A stretch of 32,477 nt of DNA from Alphaproteobacteria bacterium HGW-Alphaproteobacteria-6. Lineage in GTDB: Bacteria > Pseudomonadota > Alphaproteobacteria > Rhodobacterales > Rhodobacteraceae. Shown here piece after piece: positions 1 through 7,669 of the stretch. The translations under genes were made by a program, and so were the position numbers. The notes under the pieces are model-generated. The model was not told the DNA's origin and did not search any database. It saw only the letters and a list, made by a program, of their open reading frames with translations. The stretch covers positions 1 through 32,477 of the forward strand of contig PHEC01000017.1 in the NCBI GenBank assembly GCA_002841115.1, given 5' to 3'. The first letter of the stretch is position 1, and the number at the start of each line of letters is the position of its first letter.

Positions 1-126
1 GAGGGCATAGGGCGCGTGGCCGAACGTGGTCCCGGGCTACGCCCGGAAGGGCCGAAGGGCGGCGCCCCGCACCGCGGCGGGCCGAAGGGTGGCGCGCCGC
101 GCCGGGGTGGGCCGAAGAAGGGCTGA
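1..126 (+). CDS. C-terminal tail of an unidentified gene (5' end outside window)
   Basis: Frame 1 is open from the first base to a TGA at 124-126 and encodes 41 residues. The tail is low-complexity and basic, with a 10-residue unit repeated as GPKGGAPHRG, GPKGGAPRRG and a truncated GPKKG. Such Gly/Pro/Lys/Arg-rich tails are known at the ends of RNA-binding proteins, for example RluB-type 23S rRNA pseudouridine synthases and DEAD-box helicases. The tail alone cannot identify the family. The DNA repeat has a 30-base period (about 49-118). That the frame is coding is inferred from its openness, the regular in-frame repeat and the stop just before a new operon. Confidence 0.5.
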   Translation, partial: EGIGRVAERGPGLRPEGPKGGAPHRGGPKGGAPRRGGPKKG

Positions 127-294
127 GCGTGACGCATCGGCCACGCTGACCCTGCGGCAGGCGCGATTTTGACGCCACGATGCCGCGGAATGCGGCCGCC
201 GGGGGCCGCGGGGGCTTGGCCGGCGGGGCCGGAAGTGCCAGTCTTGCCGGCGACGGACCGCCGCCGTGCCGGTCTGGCGAAGAGGGTGGGACCC

Positions 295-378
295 ATGACC
301 GAAGCCGGCATCCGCCGCATCGCCTTCAACCTGCTGCTGGCGGTGATGATCTATGTCGCCGTGACCGGGGGCCGCTGA
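295..378 (+). CDS. 27-residue single-span membrane peptide
   Basis: A small ORF starts at ATG 295 behind a purine-rich stretch (gaagagggtggga) and ends with TGA 376-378. That stop overlaps the ATG of the next gene at 378 (TGATG), a classic sign of translational coupling. The peptide begins MTEAGIRRIAFNLLL and continues with a hydrophobic run (about residues 9-23) that could form one transmembrane helix, ending TGGR. It lies at the head of the XpaC/TelA operon. I know no named family for it. It could be a real small membrane subunit or only a leader that couples ribosomes into the next gene. Conservation upstream of xpaC in relatives would decide. Confidence 0.45.
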   Translation: MTEAGIRRIAFNLLLAVMIYVAVTGGR

Positions 379-1304
379 TGGCACAGCGGTTCGGCGGCAG
401 GTTCAGCCCGGCGCCCGGCACGGAAACCCCGCCCCCTTCCGGCCCGGCGCCGACCGGACCGGCGGCCACGGCCCGGCCGCGCCCCGATCTTGCCGAACGG
501 CGCAGCCGCTGGCTTTTGCTTTTCGCCCTGCCCTTCGCGATCAAGGCCTTCTGGCAAGACCCCGCCGGGCTGGCCCGCAACCTTGCCGCCTTCGCGCTGA
601 TCGCGCTGGCCGCCTGGCTGACGCGCGAGGGGGCGCGCGCCGCGGCGGCCCATGCGGCGCGCACCACCGCCCGCCGGCCGGCCTTTCCGCGCAAGATCGT
701 CGGCAGCCTGGCTATCGGGGCGGGTCTGGGGCTGGGCGCCCTCGGCGCCGGCCCGGCCGCGGCGCTTTTGCTGGGGCTGATCGGGGCGGCGCTGCATCTG
801 GCCGCCTTCGGCCCCGACCCGATGCGCGACAAGGGCATGGACGGCATCGACACCGTGCAACAGGACCGCGTCGGCCGGATTCTGGCCGAGGGCGAGGCCC
901 ATCTGACCGCGATGACCGAGGCCGCCGGGCGCACCCAAGACCGCCAGATCATCGCCCGGGTCGAGCGTTTCGCCGTCACCGCGCGCGCCCTTTTCCGCAC
1001 CGTCGAGGACGACCCGCGCGACCTGACCGCGGCGCGGCGCTACCTCGGCGTCTACCTGATCGGCGCCCGCGACGCGACGATCAAGTTCGCCGACCTCTGG
1101 CGGCAGGGCCATGACCCCGCCGTGCGCGCCGATTACGAGGCGCTGCTGCATGACCTCGAGACCGATTTCGCCGCCCGCACCGCAGCCCTTCTCGACGACA
1201 ACCGCAGCGACCTCGATGTCGAGATCGCGGTGCTGCGCGACCGGCTGAAGCGCGAGGGCCTGCCCCTGCAACAACCGTCCCCCCCGTCGAAGCGTGGAGA
1301 GTGA
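378..1304 (+). CDS. xpaC: XpaC-like membrane protein (5-bromo-4-chloroindolyl phosphate hydrolysis family)
   Basis: The 308-residue protein has a Pro/Ala-rich N-terminus (to about residue 45), hydrophobic segments near residues 48-85 (WLLLFALPFAIKAFW and NLAAFALIALAAWL) and a long Gly/Ala/Leu segment around 110-145. A charged, helical cytoplasmic-type domain follows (ATIKFADLWRQG, then an Asp/Glu/Arg-rich end). This arrangement and the partnership with TelA match the XpaC family. The family name comes from a phosphatase-assay phenotype in Bacillus, and its biochemical role is unclear. The start is ATG 378, overlapping the stop of the small peptide. The gene ends three bases before the TelA start, so the two are almost certainly co-translated. 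Probable role, by inference: membrane anchor of a TelA-containing envelope-stress complex. Confidence 0.75.
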   Translation: MAQRFGGRFSPAPGTETPPPSGPAPTGPAATARPRPDLAERRSRWLLLFALPFAIKAFWQDPAGLARNLAAFALIALAAWLTREGARAAAAHAARTTARRPAFPRKIVGSLAIGAGLGLGALGAGPAAALLLGLIGAALHLAAFGPDPMRDKGMDGIDTVQQDRVGRILAEGEAHLTAMTEAAGRTQDRQIIARVERFAVTARALFRTVEDDPRDLTAARRYLGVYLIGARDATIKFADLWRQGHDPAVRADYEALLHDLETDFAARTAALLDDNRSDLDVEIAVLRDRLKREGLPLQQPSPPSKRGE

Positions 1305-1306
1305 AG

Positions 1307-2467
1307 ATGTCCGAAACCACCCGCACCAAGGCCGCCGGCGATCTTGCCGATATCGCGGCCGTCACCGCCGTGGTCCTGCCCGAACCGGCCGGCGCGGTGG
1401 TGCCGCTTGACCAGGCGCCGGCGCCGCAGGCTGAGGCGATCCGCGCCCGCATGGCCGAGATCGACCTTTCCGACAGCGGCTCGATCGTCCGCTTCGGCTC
1501 GGCCGCGCAGGGCGAGTTGCAACAGATCAGCCAGGCGATGCTGGCCGATGTGCGCAACAAGGATGTCGGCCCGGCCGGCGACAGCTTGCGCGACATCGTC
1601 ACCACGATCCGCGGCTTTTCGGTCAGCGAACTGGACGTGCGGCGCAAGGCCTCGTGGTGGGAACGCCTGCTTGGCCGCGCAGCGCCCTTTGCCGGCTTCC
1701 TCGCCCGGTTCGAGAAGGTGCAGGGCCAGATCGACAAGATCACCGACAGCCTGCTCGGCCACGAGCACAAGCTGCTCAAGGACATCAAGTCGCTTGACCT
1801 GCTCTACGAGAAGACGCTGGCATTCTACGACGAACTGGCGCTTTACATCGCCGCCGGCGAGGCCCGGCTGGCCGGGATCGACGCCGAGGAGATCCCGGCC
1901 AGGGAGGCCGCGGTCAAGGCCGCAGCCGAGGCCGATCAGGTGATGGCGGCGCAGGAGTTGCGCGACCTGCGCTCGGCGCGCGACGATCTGGAACGGCGCG
2001 TCCACGACCTGAAGCTGACCCGCCAGGTGACGATGCAGTCGCTGCCCTCGATCCGGCTGGTGCAGGAAAACGACAAGAGCCTGGTGACCAAGATCAACTC
2101 CACCCTGGTCAACACCGTGCCGCTGTGGGAGACCCAGCTGGCCCAGGCGGTGACGATCCAGCGGTCAACCGAGGCGGCGACGGCGGTGCGCGAGGCCAAT
2201 GACCTGACCAACGAACTTCTGACCGCCAACGCGAAGAACCTGCGCCAGGGCAATGAGATCGTGCGCCGGGAGATGGAGCGCGGGGTCTTCGACATCGAGG
2301 CGGTGAAGACCGCCAATGCCGAACTGATCGGCACCATCGAGGACTCCTTGCGCATCGCCGACGAGGGCAAGCGCAGCCGTGCCGCCGCCGAAGCCGAACT
2401 GGCGCGGATGGAGGCCGAGTTGCGCGACACGCTGTCGGCCGCCGCCGCGCGCCAGACCGCCGTCTGA
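1307..2467 (+). CDS. telA: TelA family protein (toxic anion / tellurite resistance)
   Basis: The 386-residue protein is acidic and nearly all helical. Its landmarks are IRGFSVSELDVRRKASWWERLLG, here in two parts: IRGFSVSELDVRRK and then SWWERLLG (about residues 100-122). Next come FEKVQGQIDKITDSLLGHEHKLLKDI, again split: FEKVQGQIDKITDSL and LLGHEHKLLKDI. ETQLAQAV and a C-terminal coiled coil follow. These are typical TelA (PF05816-type) features. The family was named for tellurite resistance but is generally linked to cell-envelope stress tolerance. ATG 1307 is chosen over GTG 1301, which would leave almost no space after the ribosome site GGAGAG at 1296-1301. It follows xpaC by two bases and precedes the DUF2927 lipoprotein gene. 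Confidence 0.85.
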   Translation: MSETTRTKAAGDLADIAAVTAVVLPEPAGAVVPLDQAPAPQAEAIRARMAEIDLSDSGSIVRFGSAAQGELQQISQAMLADVRNKDVGPAGDSLRDIVTTIRGFSVSELDVRRKASWWERLLGRAAPFAGFLARFEKVQGQIDKITDSLLGHEHKLLKDIKSLDLLYEKTLAFYDELALYIAAGEARLAGIDAEEIPAREAAVKAAAEADQVMAAQELRDLRSARDDLERRVHDLKLTRQVTMQSLPSIRLVQENDKSLVTKINSTLVNTVPLWETQLAQAVTIQRSTEAATAVREANDLTNELLTANAKNLRQGNEIVRREMERGVFDIEAVKTANAELIGTIEDSLRIADEGKRSRAAAEAELARMEAELRDTLSAAAARQTAV

Positions 2468-2491
2468 ACGATCGTGCGCTGCCGCCCGACG

Positions 2492-3445
2492 ATGCGCCCG
2501 TGGTCGCTGGTCGCCTGCCTTGCCGTCCTGTCCGGCTGCGCGACGGACCTGCGACCGCCGGGTTCGGCGCCGGCGGTCGCCGGGGCGCAGGTGGGCGTGC
2601 AGGATGTGGCGCCACCGGAGCCGGCCATCGTCGCGGCCTCGGCCCAGACCGTCGCGGCGCGCGACTATTATGCAAGGATCGAGGCGAATTACCGCGCCCA
2701 GGGCCGGCTGCGCAGCGATGACGGGGGTGCGGATGCACCCTTCGACGCGGCGGCGCTGGCCGAGAATTTCGCCCGCATCGCCTTTTTCGACGAATTCGCT
2801 GAAAAGGGCGGCCGGCTGGTGGCGTCGGGGGCCGAGAACCGTCTGCACCGCTGGGTCGAGCCGGTGCGCCTTGCGGTCGAGTTCGGCGCCTCGATTCCGG
2901 CCGGCCAGCGCAGCGCCGACCGGGCCCTGATCGCGCAATATACCACCCGGCTGTCGCGGCTGACCGGGCTGGCGATGCGGATGACCGGCTGGCGGGTCAA
3001 CCATACCGTGCTGGTCCTGAACGGCGACGAACGCCGCGCCGCCGGGCCGCGCCTGGCCGCCCTCGCCCCCGGCATCTCGGCCGCCGCGATCCGCTCGGTG
3101 ACCGATATGGCGCCCGATATCTACTGCACGGTCTTCGCCTTCACCGCCGGATCAAGCGCCGAATACCGGCGCGCCGTCACCGTGATCCGCGGCGAACTGC
3201 CCGAGGCGATGCGGCTGGCCTGCATCCACGAGGAACTGGCGCAAAGCCTTGGCCTGGTCGCCGATCATCCGCGCGCCCGCCCCTCGATCTTCAACGACAA
3301 CGAGGAATTCGCCCTGCTGACACGTCAGGACGAGATGATGCTGACGATGCTTTACGATCCGCGGCTCTGGCCGGGGATGACGCTGGCCGAGGCGCGACCG
3401 ATCATTGCGACGATGGCGGCCGAACTGATCGGCGGCGACGGCTGA
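2492..3445 (+). CDS. DUF2927 family lipoprotein
   Basis: From ATG 2492 the 317-residue product begins MRPWSLVACLAVLSGCATD: a lipoprotein signal with lipobox LSGC and lipidated Cys16. An in-frame GTG at 2474 would add six residues, but the signal peptide favours 2492. The C-terminal half has the usual DUF2927 pattern: CIHEELAQSLGL, then PSIFNDNEEFALLTRQDEMML and a YDPRLWPGMT end (about residues 250-300), common in Rhodobacteraceae. The HEEL..SLGL stretch resembles a metalloprotease-like helix, but no activity is established to my knowledge. It is expected at the periplasmic face of a membrane. It sits between TelA and the SPFH protein and may be an envelope component of the same module. Confidence 0.8.
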   Translation: MRPWSLVACLAVLSGCATDLRPPGSAPAVAGAQVGVQDVAPPEPAIVAASAQTVAARDYYARIEANYRAQGRLRSDDGGADAPFDAAALAENFARIAFFDEFAEKGGRLVASGAENRLHRWVEPVRLAVEFGASIPAGQRSADRALIAQYTTRLSRLTGLAMRMTGWRVNHTVLVLNGDERRAAGPRLAALAPGISAAAIRSVTDMAPDIYCTVFAFTAGSSAEYRRAVTVIRGELPEAMRLACIHEELAQSLGLVADHPRARPSIFNDNEEFALLTRQDEMMLTMLYDPRLWPGMTLAEARPIIATMAAELIGGDG

Positions 3446-3461
3446 ACCACAGGAGGTGTTC

Positions 3462-4586
3462 ATGGGTATTCTCGATTTTCTCACCGGCGAATTCATCGAT
3501 GTCATCCATTGGGTGGACGACACGCGCGACACCATGGTCTGGCGGTTCGAGCGCGAGGGCCATGCGATCAAGTATGGTGCCAAGCTGACGGTGCGCGAGG
3601 GCCAGGCGGCGGTCTTCGTCCATGAGGGCCAGATCGCCGATACCTTCACCCCCGGGCTCTATCTGCTGGAGACCAACAACATGCCGGTGCTGACCACGCT
3701 TCAGCACTGGGACCACGGCTTTCGCTCGCCGTTCAAGTCGGAAATCTACTTCGTCAACACCACCCGCTTCACCGATCAGAAATGGGGCACCAAGAACCCG
3801 ATCATCGCCCGCGACCCCGAATTCGGCCCGGTCCGGCTGCGCGCCTTCGGCACCTACACGATGCGGGTCGCCGAGCCCGCCCGCTTCATGACCGAGATCG
3901 TCGGCACCGACGGCGAGTTCACCGCCGACGAGATCGCCTTCCAGATCCGCGCGATCATCGTGCAGGAGTTTTCGCGTGTGCTGGCGGCATCGGGGATACC
4001 GGTGCTCGACATGGCGGCCAATACCGCGGCCCTGGGCAAGCTGGTGGCCGAGGCGATCGCGCCCGCCATCGCCGCCTACGGGCTGGCGGTGCCGGAATTC
4101 TACGTCGAGAACATCTCGCTGCCCGAAGAGGTCGAGAAGATGCTCGACAAGCGGACCTCGATGGGGATCGTCGGCGATCTGGGGCGTTTCGCACAATTTT
4201 CCGCCGCCGAGGCGCTGGGGCGCGAGGGTGGCGGCGCCGGCGCGGCGATGGGTGCGGGGCTTGGCGCCGGCATCGGCATGGCGATGGGGGTGCAGATGCT
4301 GCCCCAGCCGGGCACGCAGCCGGGGCCCTGGGGGGCGGCGCCACAGGCCCTGCCCCCGGCCCCGCCGCCGCCGCCGGTCGAGACGGTCTGGCATATCGCC
4401 GAGGCGGGGGCGACGAAAGGCCCGTTCGGCCGCGGCCACCTTGGCCGGCTGGTGGCCGAGGGCAGCCTGACCCGCGCGACGCTGGTCTGGGCGCCGGGTC
4501 AGGACGGCTGGCTGCCCGCCGGCGAGATCCGCGACCTGGCGCAGCTCTTCACCGTGATGCCGCCGCCACCGCCGCCGCCGGGCTGA
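3462..4586 (+). CDS. SPFH-domain protein with C-terminal GYF domain (YdjI-like)
   Basis: The 374-residue product starts MGILDFLTGEFIDVIHWVDD at ATG 3462, five bases after a perfect AGGAGG (3451-3456). The in-frame GTG at 3456 overlaps that site and is rejected. Residues 1-240 form an SPFH/virion-core-like domain (REGQAAVFVHEGQ, FTPGLYLLET, ISLPEEVEKMLDKRTSMG). A Gly/Ala-rich stretch and a proline run follow, then a GYF_2-like domain (WHIAEAGATKGPFG ... VWAPGQDGWLPA, about 305-360) and a final proline run. GYF domains bind proline-rich peptides, so self-assembly through the proline stretches is possible. Bacillus YdjI has a similar SPFH domain and works with YdjG and PspA at the membrane. The next gene is YdjG-like, which supports a shared envelope role. 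Confidence 0.8.
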   Translation: MGILDFLTGEFIDVIHWVDDTRDTMVWRFEREGHAIKYGAKLTVREGQAAVFVHEGQIADTFTPGLYLLETNNMPVLTTLQHWDHGFRSPFKSEIYFVNTTRFTDQKWGTKNPIIARDPEFGPVRLRAFGTYTMRVAEPARFMTEIVGTDGEFTADEIAFQIRAIIVQEFSRVLAASGIPVLDMAANTAALGKLVAEAIAPAIAAYGLAVPEFYVENISLPEEVEKMLDKRTSMGIVGDLGRFAQFSAAEALGREGGGAGAAMGAGLGAGIGMAMGVQMLPQPGTQPGPWGAAPQALPPAPPPPPVETVWHIAEAGATKGPFGRGHLGRLVAEGSLTRATLVWAPGQDGWLPAGEIRDLAQLFTVMPPPPPPPG

Positions 4587-4594
4587 GGCGCGCG

Positions 4595-5755
4595 ATGCAG
4601 GACCCGGCCCCGATGCAGCCTGCGGCCCCGGCCGAGGAACACCGCTTTTCCTGCCCGCAATGCGGCGCGGACATGCGGTTCGCGCCCGCCGCCGACGCGG
4701 CCGGTGGCGACGCCATGGTCTGCGACCACTGCGGCCATGTCGAGGCGATCGCCCCGGCGCCCGGCGCCCGCCAGGCCATCGCCGAGATGGATTTCCGCCG
4801 CGCGATCGAGGCCCGCCTGCCCGAGGCCGAGATCGAGACCGGGCGCTATTCGTCCTGCCCGAACTGCGGTGCCGAGGTCGCCTTCGACCCCGCCGTCCAT
4901 GCCACCGAATGCCCGTTCTGCGCGACACCGGTGGTCGCCGACACCGGCGCCGGCCGGCACATCAAGCCGGCCGCCCTCGCCCCTTTCGCGATCGACGAGG
5001 CAAAGGCACGGGCCGCGATGACCGGCTGGCTCGGTTCCTTGTGGTTCGCGCCCTCGGGCCTGCGCGACTATGCCCGCAAGGGCCGTGCGATGCAGGGCGT
5101 CTATGTGCCGTTCTGGACCTATGACGCCGATACCGCCTCGGCCTATCAGGGCCGGCGCGGCACCATCCACCATGAGGCCCGCCGCGTGCAGGTCCGCGAC
5201 GCGAAGGGCCGGACGCGCAGCGAGGTCCGCCAGGTCGCGACGATCCGCTGGGCCCCGGCATCGGGCCGGGTGGCGCGGGCCTTCGACGATGTGCTGGTGC
5301 TGGCCTCGCGCTCGCTGCCCGAACGCCACACATCTGCCCTTCAGCCCTGGGACCTGACCGCGCTGCGCCCCTACCGGCCGGAATACCTCGCCGGCTTTCG
5401 CGCCGAGGGCTATACCGTGACGCTGCAGGAAGGCATGACCGAGGCCCGCGCCCAGATGGACCGGATGATCGAGCGTGACGTGCGCTTCGACATCGGCGGC
5501 GACCGCCAGGAGATCGACCGGATCGAGACCCGGCTGGGCGCCGTCACCTTCAAGCACATCCTGCTGCCGGTCTGGCTGGCCGCCTACCGCTACCGCGGCC
5601 GAAGCTACCGTTTCGTCGTCAACGGCCAGACCGGACGGGTCCAGGGCGAGCGGCCTTGGTCGGCGGTCAAGATCGCCGTCGCGGTGGTCCTTGGCGCCGC
5701 CGTCGCCGCCCTGGTGGCCTGGCTTGCCCAGACCATGCCGGGCGGCGATTTCTGA
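4595..5755 (+). CDS. Double zinc-ribbon membrane protein (YdjG-like)
   Basis: The 386-residue protein carries two zinc ribbons: CPQC (Cys20, Cys23) with CDHC (Cys43, Cys46), and CPNC (Cys88, Cys91) with CPFC (Cys106, Cys109). A conserved core domain follows (KGRAMQGVYVPFWTYDADT, HILLPVWLAAYRYRGRSYRFVVNGQTG). One transmembrane helix lies near the C-terminus (about 358-378). Databases often label this family primosomal protein N' or superfamily II helicase, but no helicase motifs are present. The match is to YdjG-type TFIIB zinc-ribbon proteins. The start ATG 4595 follows GAGG by six bases and lies eight bases after the SPFH gene. It is probably the last gene of the envelope-stress operon. Confidence 0.8.
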   Translation: MQDPAPMQPAAPAEEHRFSCPQCGADMRFAPAADAAGGDAMVCDHCGHVEAIAPAPGARQAIAEMDFRRAIEARLPEAEIETGRYSSCPNCGAEVAFDPAVHATECPFCATPVVADTGAGRHIKPAALAPFAIDEAKARAAMTGWLGSLWFAPSGLRDYARKGRAMQGVYVPFWTYDADTASAYQGRRGTIHHEARRVQVRDAKGRTRSEVRQVATIRWAPASGRVARAFDDVLVLASRSLPERHTSALQPWDLTALRPYRPEYLAGFRAEGYTVTLQEGMTEARAQMDRMIERDVRFDIGGDRQEIDRIETRLGAVTFKHILLPVWLAAYRYRGRSYRFVVNGQTGRVQGERPWSAVKIAVAVVLGAAVAALVAWLAQTMPGGDF

Positions 5756-6157
5756 GGTCGGCCGCGAGCGGACGGCGCGCCGGCAGGCTGCTGAAAAAGT
5801 ATCTTGAACCCTCCGCTGGCGGAAAGATGGCCCATGCGAAGGCCAAGGGCCACGACCGGTTCGGGCGGATCAGGAAACGCACTGCGTTTCCCCGCCCGCT
5901 GCGGCCACGGTGCCGCCAGACCTTTTCCGCGAAGCTCGACGAAGGCCGGCGCCTGCCCTGGCGGGTGCGAAGCGCCCGCCGCCCGGAGGGCGGGCGCTGG
6001 CCGGGGGCTTGTGGCCCCCGACCGGGATTGCGGCAATGCCATCCCTTGGCCTCGGCGATGGCCGAGGCCAGGGCAGCCTTGTCAGAAGAACAATTTCCCG
6101 GTCTCGTCGAGGAAGGCGGGCACGCGCGATGGCTTCTTCAGCCGCCCGGCCCTCGGG
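5756..6157. other. 402-base gene-free stretch between converging genes, with three strong hairpins
   Basis: I see no convincing gene here. Three near-perfect hairpins follow one another. The first pairs 5971-5980 (AGCGCCCGCC) with 5989-5998. The second pairs 6002-6008 (CGGGGGC) with 6014-6020. The third pairs 6047-6056 (TGGCCTCGGC) with 6061-6070 and can extend to about 13 pairs. They lie between the end of the YdjG-like gene (plus) and the end of the Hsp20 gene (minus), so they may terminate transcription both ways, but no T-run follows. At 5783-5796 is gcaggctgctgaaa, identical to 31690-31703, which resembles the end of an insertion sequence. No transposase is nearby. Confidence 0.5.
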
Positions 6158-6574
6158 TCAGGCCTTGCCGATCGGCACCTTGCGCGACCTCGCCGCCTCG
6201 GGCGCCATCCGCGCCACGCTCAGCACCAGCACGCCGTCCTTGAGGTCGGCGCTGACCTTGCCGCCATCGGCATCCGCCGGCAACCGGAAGGTCCGGCTGA
6301 AGCTGCCATACTGGCGCTCGCTGAAATACCAGGTCTCGCCCTTTTCCTCGCGGCTTTCGCGCTTTTCGCCCTTCACCGTCACCATGCCCTCGTCGATGGT
6401 GATGTCGATGTCCTTTTCCTCGACGCCGGGCAGTTCGATGGCGATGCGGTAGGCCTTGTCATCCGAAGAGGCTTCGGACGCCGGCGCCAGCCAGTCGGCG
6501 ACCCTGGCACCGAACTGGCGGAAGGGCTCGTAGAAGGATGGCCAGAACGTTCCGGTCTGGGATTTCTCGACCAT
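6158..6574 (-). CDS. Small heat shock protein, Hsp20 family
   Basis: The 138-residue protein has a complete alpha-crystallin domain: YRIAIELPGVEEKDIDITI, then MVTVKGEKRE, a YGSFSRTFRLP strand and DGVLVLSV near the C-terminus. It ends with the short basic tail KVPIGKA, which contains the V-P-I variant of the I-x-I/V motif used for oligomerisation. Small heat shock proteins hold unfolding proteins in the cytoplasm. The start MVEKSQTG at 6574 has an AAGGAG ribosome site seven bases upstream (complement of 6582-6587). Longer upstream readings have no such site. A TTGACCTCGGTCAA palindrome 64 bases upstream suggests control by an FNR-type regulator. Confidence 0.93.
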   Translation of the reverse strand: MVEKSQTGTFWPSFYEPFRQFGARVADWLAPASEASSDDKAYRIAIELPGVEEKDIDITIDEGMVTVKGEKRESREEKGETWYFSERQYGSFSRTFRLPADADGGKVSADLKDGVLVLSVARMAPEAARSRKVPIGKA

Positions 6575-6637
6575 GGCGGATCTCCTTTGTTTCGGGTTTC
6601 CACCACCGACAGGTAGCACTCCGGCTGATTCCCCCCC

Positions 6638-6651
6638 TTGACCTCGGTCAA
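6638..6651. promoter_or_regulatory. FNR/DNR-type binding site (TTGACCTCGGTCAA)
   Basis: This perfect 14-base palindrome, TTGAC-N4-GTCAA, matches the FNR/CRP-superfamily consensus TTGA-N6-TCAA. It lies between Hsp20 (minus) and the PfkB kinase (plus). For Hsp20, a site centred at 6644.5 would be at -41.5 if transcription starts near 6603, a class II activator position with a 29-base leader. It could act on either gene; Hsp20 is the better fit. Confidence 0.55.
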
Positions 6652-6702
6652 ATCCCGGCAATTGTCGTTGCCGCGGGGCCGGCACTGGTCTATGCCGGCG
6701 CC

Positions 6703-6714
6703 GTTAACGCTAAC
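6703..6714. promoter_or_regulatory. LacI-type operator candidate (GTTAACGCTAAC)
   Basis: This near-palindrome, GTTA-ACGC-TAAC, lies 28 bases before the PfkB kinase start. LacI-family sugar repressors often bind sites with the core GTTANCGNTAAC. The position just upstream of a sugar kinase gene fits repression. No LacI gene is in the window, so the regulator would be encoded elsewhere. Confidence 0.4.
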
Positions 6715-6742
6715 AGCGAGATTTCCGGCGGGAGGGCGCGTG

Positions 6743-7669
6743 ATGATCCTGAGTTGTGGCGAGGCGCTGATCGACATGCTGCCGCGGCAGTCGACAATCG
6801 GCGAGCCGGCCTTTGCCCCCCATGCCGGGGGCGCGGTCTTCAACACCGCGATCGCGCTCGGCCGGCTTGGCGCGACCTCGGGCTTTCTGTCGGGCATCTC
6901 GACCGATCTTTTCGGCGAGATGCTGACCGCGGTGCTGGCCGGCTCAAAGGTCGACAGCAGCCTGTGCATCCGCTCGGCGCGGCCGACGACGCTGGCCTTC
7001 GTGCGGCTGGTCGACGGCCAGGCCAGCTATGCCTTCTATGACGAGAACACCGCCGGAAGGATGATCTGCCCGGATGACCTGCCGGCCCTGCCCGACAGCG
7101 TGCGGGCGCTGTTCTTCGGCGGCATCAGCCTGATGGTCGAGCCCGGCGGCGCCACCTATGAGGCGCTGATGACGCGCGAGGCCGGATCGGCGCGGGTGCT
7201 GATGATCGACCCCAACATCCGCCCCGGCTTCATCGCCGACGAGGCCGCCTACCGCGCCCGGATCGCGCGGATGATCGGCATGGCCGAGATCGTCAAGCTG
7301 TCGGACGAGGATCTTTCCTGGCTCGAAGGGCCGGGCGAGGTAGCCTCGCTGGCACAGGGCCTGCTGGCGCGCGGGCCGAAGGCGGTCTTTGTCACCGAAG
7401 GGGCGACGGGCGCGCATGGCTTCACCGCCCGCCATTCGGCCTTCGTGCCCGCGCAAAAGGTCACCGTCGCCGACACCGTCGGCGCCGGCGACACCTTCAA
7501 CGCCGGGGTTCTCGCCGCCCTCGACCGGGCCGGCGTGCTGAGCCGTGACGGCCTGGCTGCGCTTCGCGAGGCCGACCTGGTCGCGGCGCTTGACCTCGGC
7601 GTGCGCGCCGCCGCCGTCACCGTCTCGCGCGCCGGTGCCAACCCGCCCTGGGCGCACGAGATCGCCTGA
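6743..7669 (+). CDS. PfkB-family sugar kinase, probably fructokinase
   Basis: The 308-residue ribokinase-fold enzyme begins [14 protein letters not shown]. It carries the N-terminal glycine pair ([17 protein letters not shown], about residues 27-43), DPNIRP (156-161, typical of fructokinases) and the second PfkB signature [12 protein letters not shown] with catalytic Asp250. It would phosphorylate fructose or a related sugar with ATP in the cytoplasm; the exact sugar cannot be read from sequence. ATG 6743 follows GGAGGG (6731-6736) by six bases; an adjacent GTG at 6740 is less well spaced. A LacI-type operator candidate lies upstream. The stop overlaps the dtd start (TGATG). Confidence 0.88.
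   Translation: MILSCGEALIDMLPRQSTIGEPAFAPHAGGAVFNTAIALGRLGATSGFLSGISTDLFGEMLTAVLAGSKVDSSLCIRSARPTTLAFVRLVDGQASYAFYDENTAGRMICPDDLPALPDSVRALFFGGISLMVEPGGATYEALMTREAGSARVLMIDPNIRPGFIADEAAYRARIARMIGMAEIVKLSDEDLSWLEGPGEVASLAQGLLARGPKAVFVTEGATGAHGFTARHSAFVPAQKVTVADTVGAGDTFNAGVLAALDRAGVLSRDGLAALREADLVAALDLGVRAAAVTVSRAGANPPWAHEIA

Noticed and set aside
4595-5755. Annotation as primosomal protein N' / superfamily II helicase
   Set aside because: No Walker or helicase motifs; only the zinc ribbons suggest that name.
6082-6141. Short minus frame ending FLDETGKLFF after Hsp20
   Set aside because: It looks protein-like and could be a gene remnant, but it has no start of its own and runs back into the Hsp20 gene in another frame.
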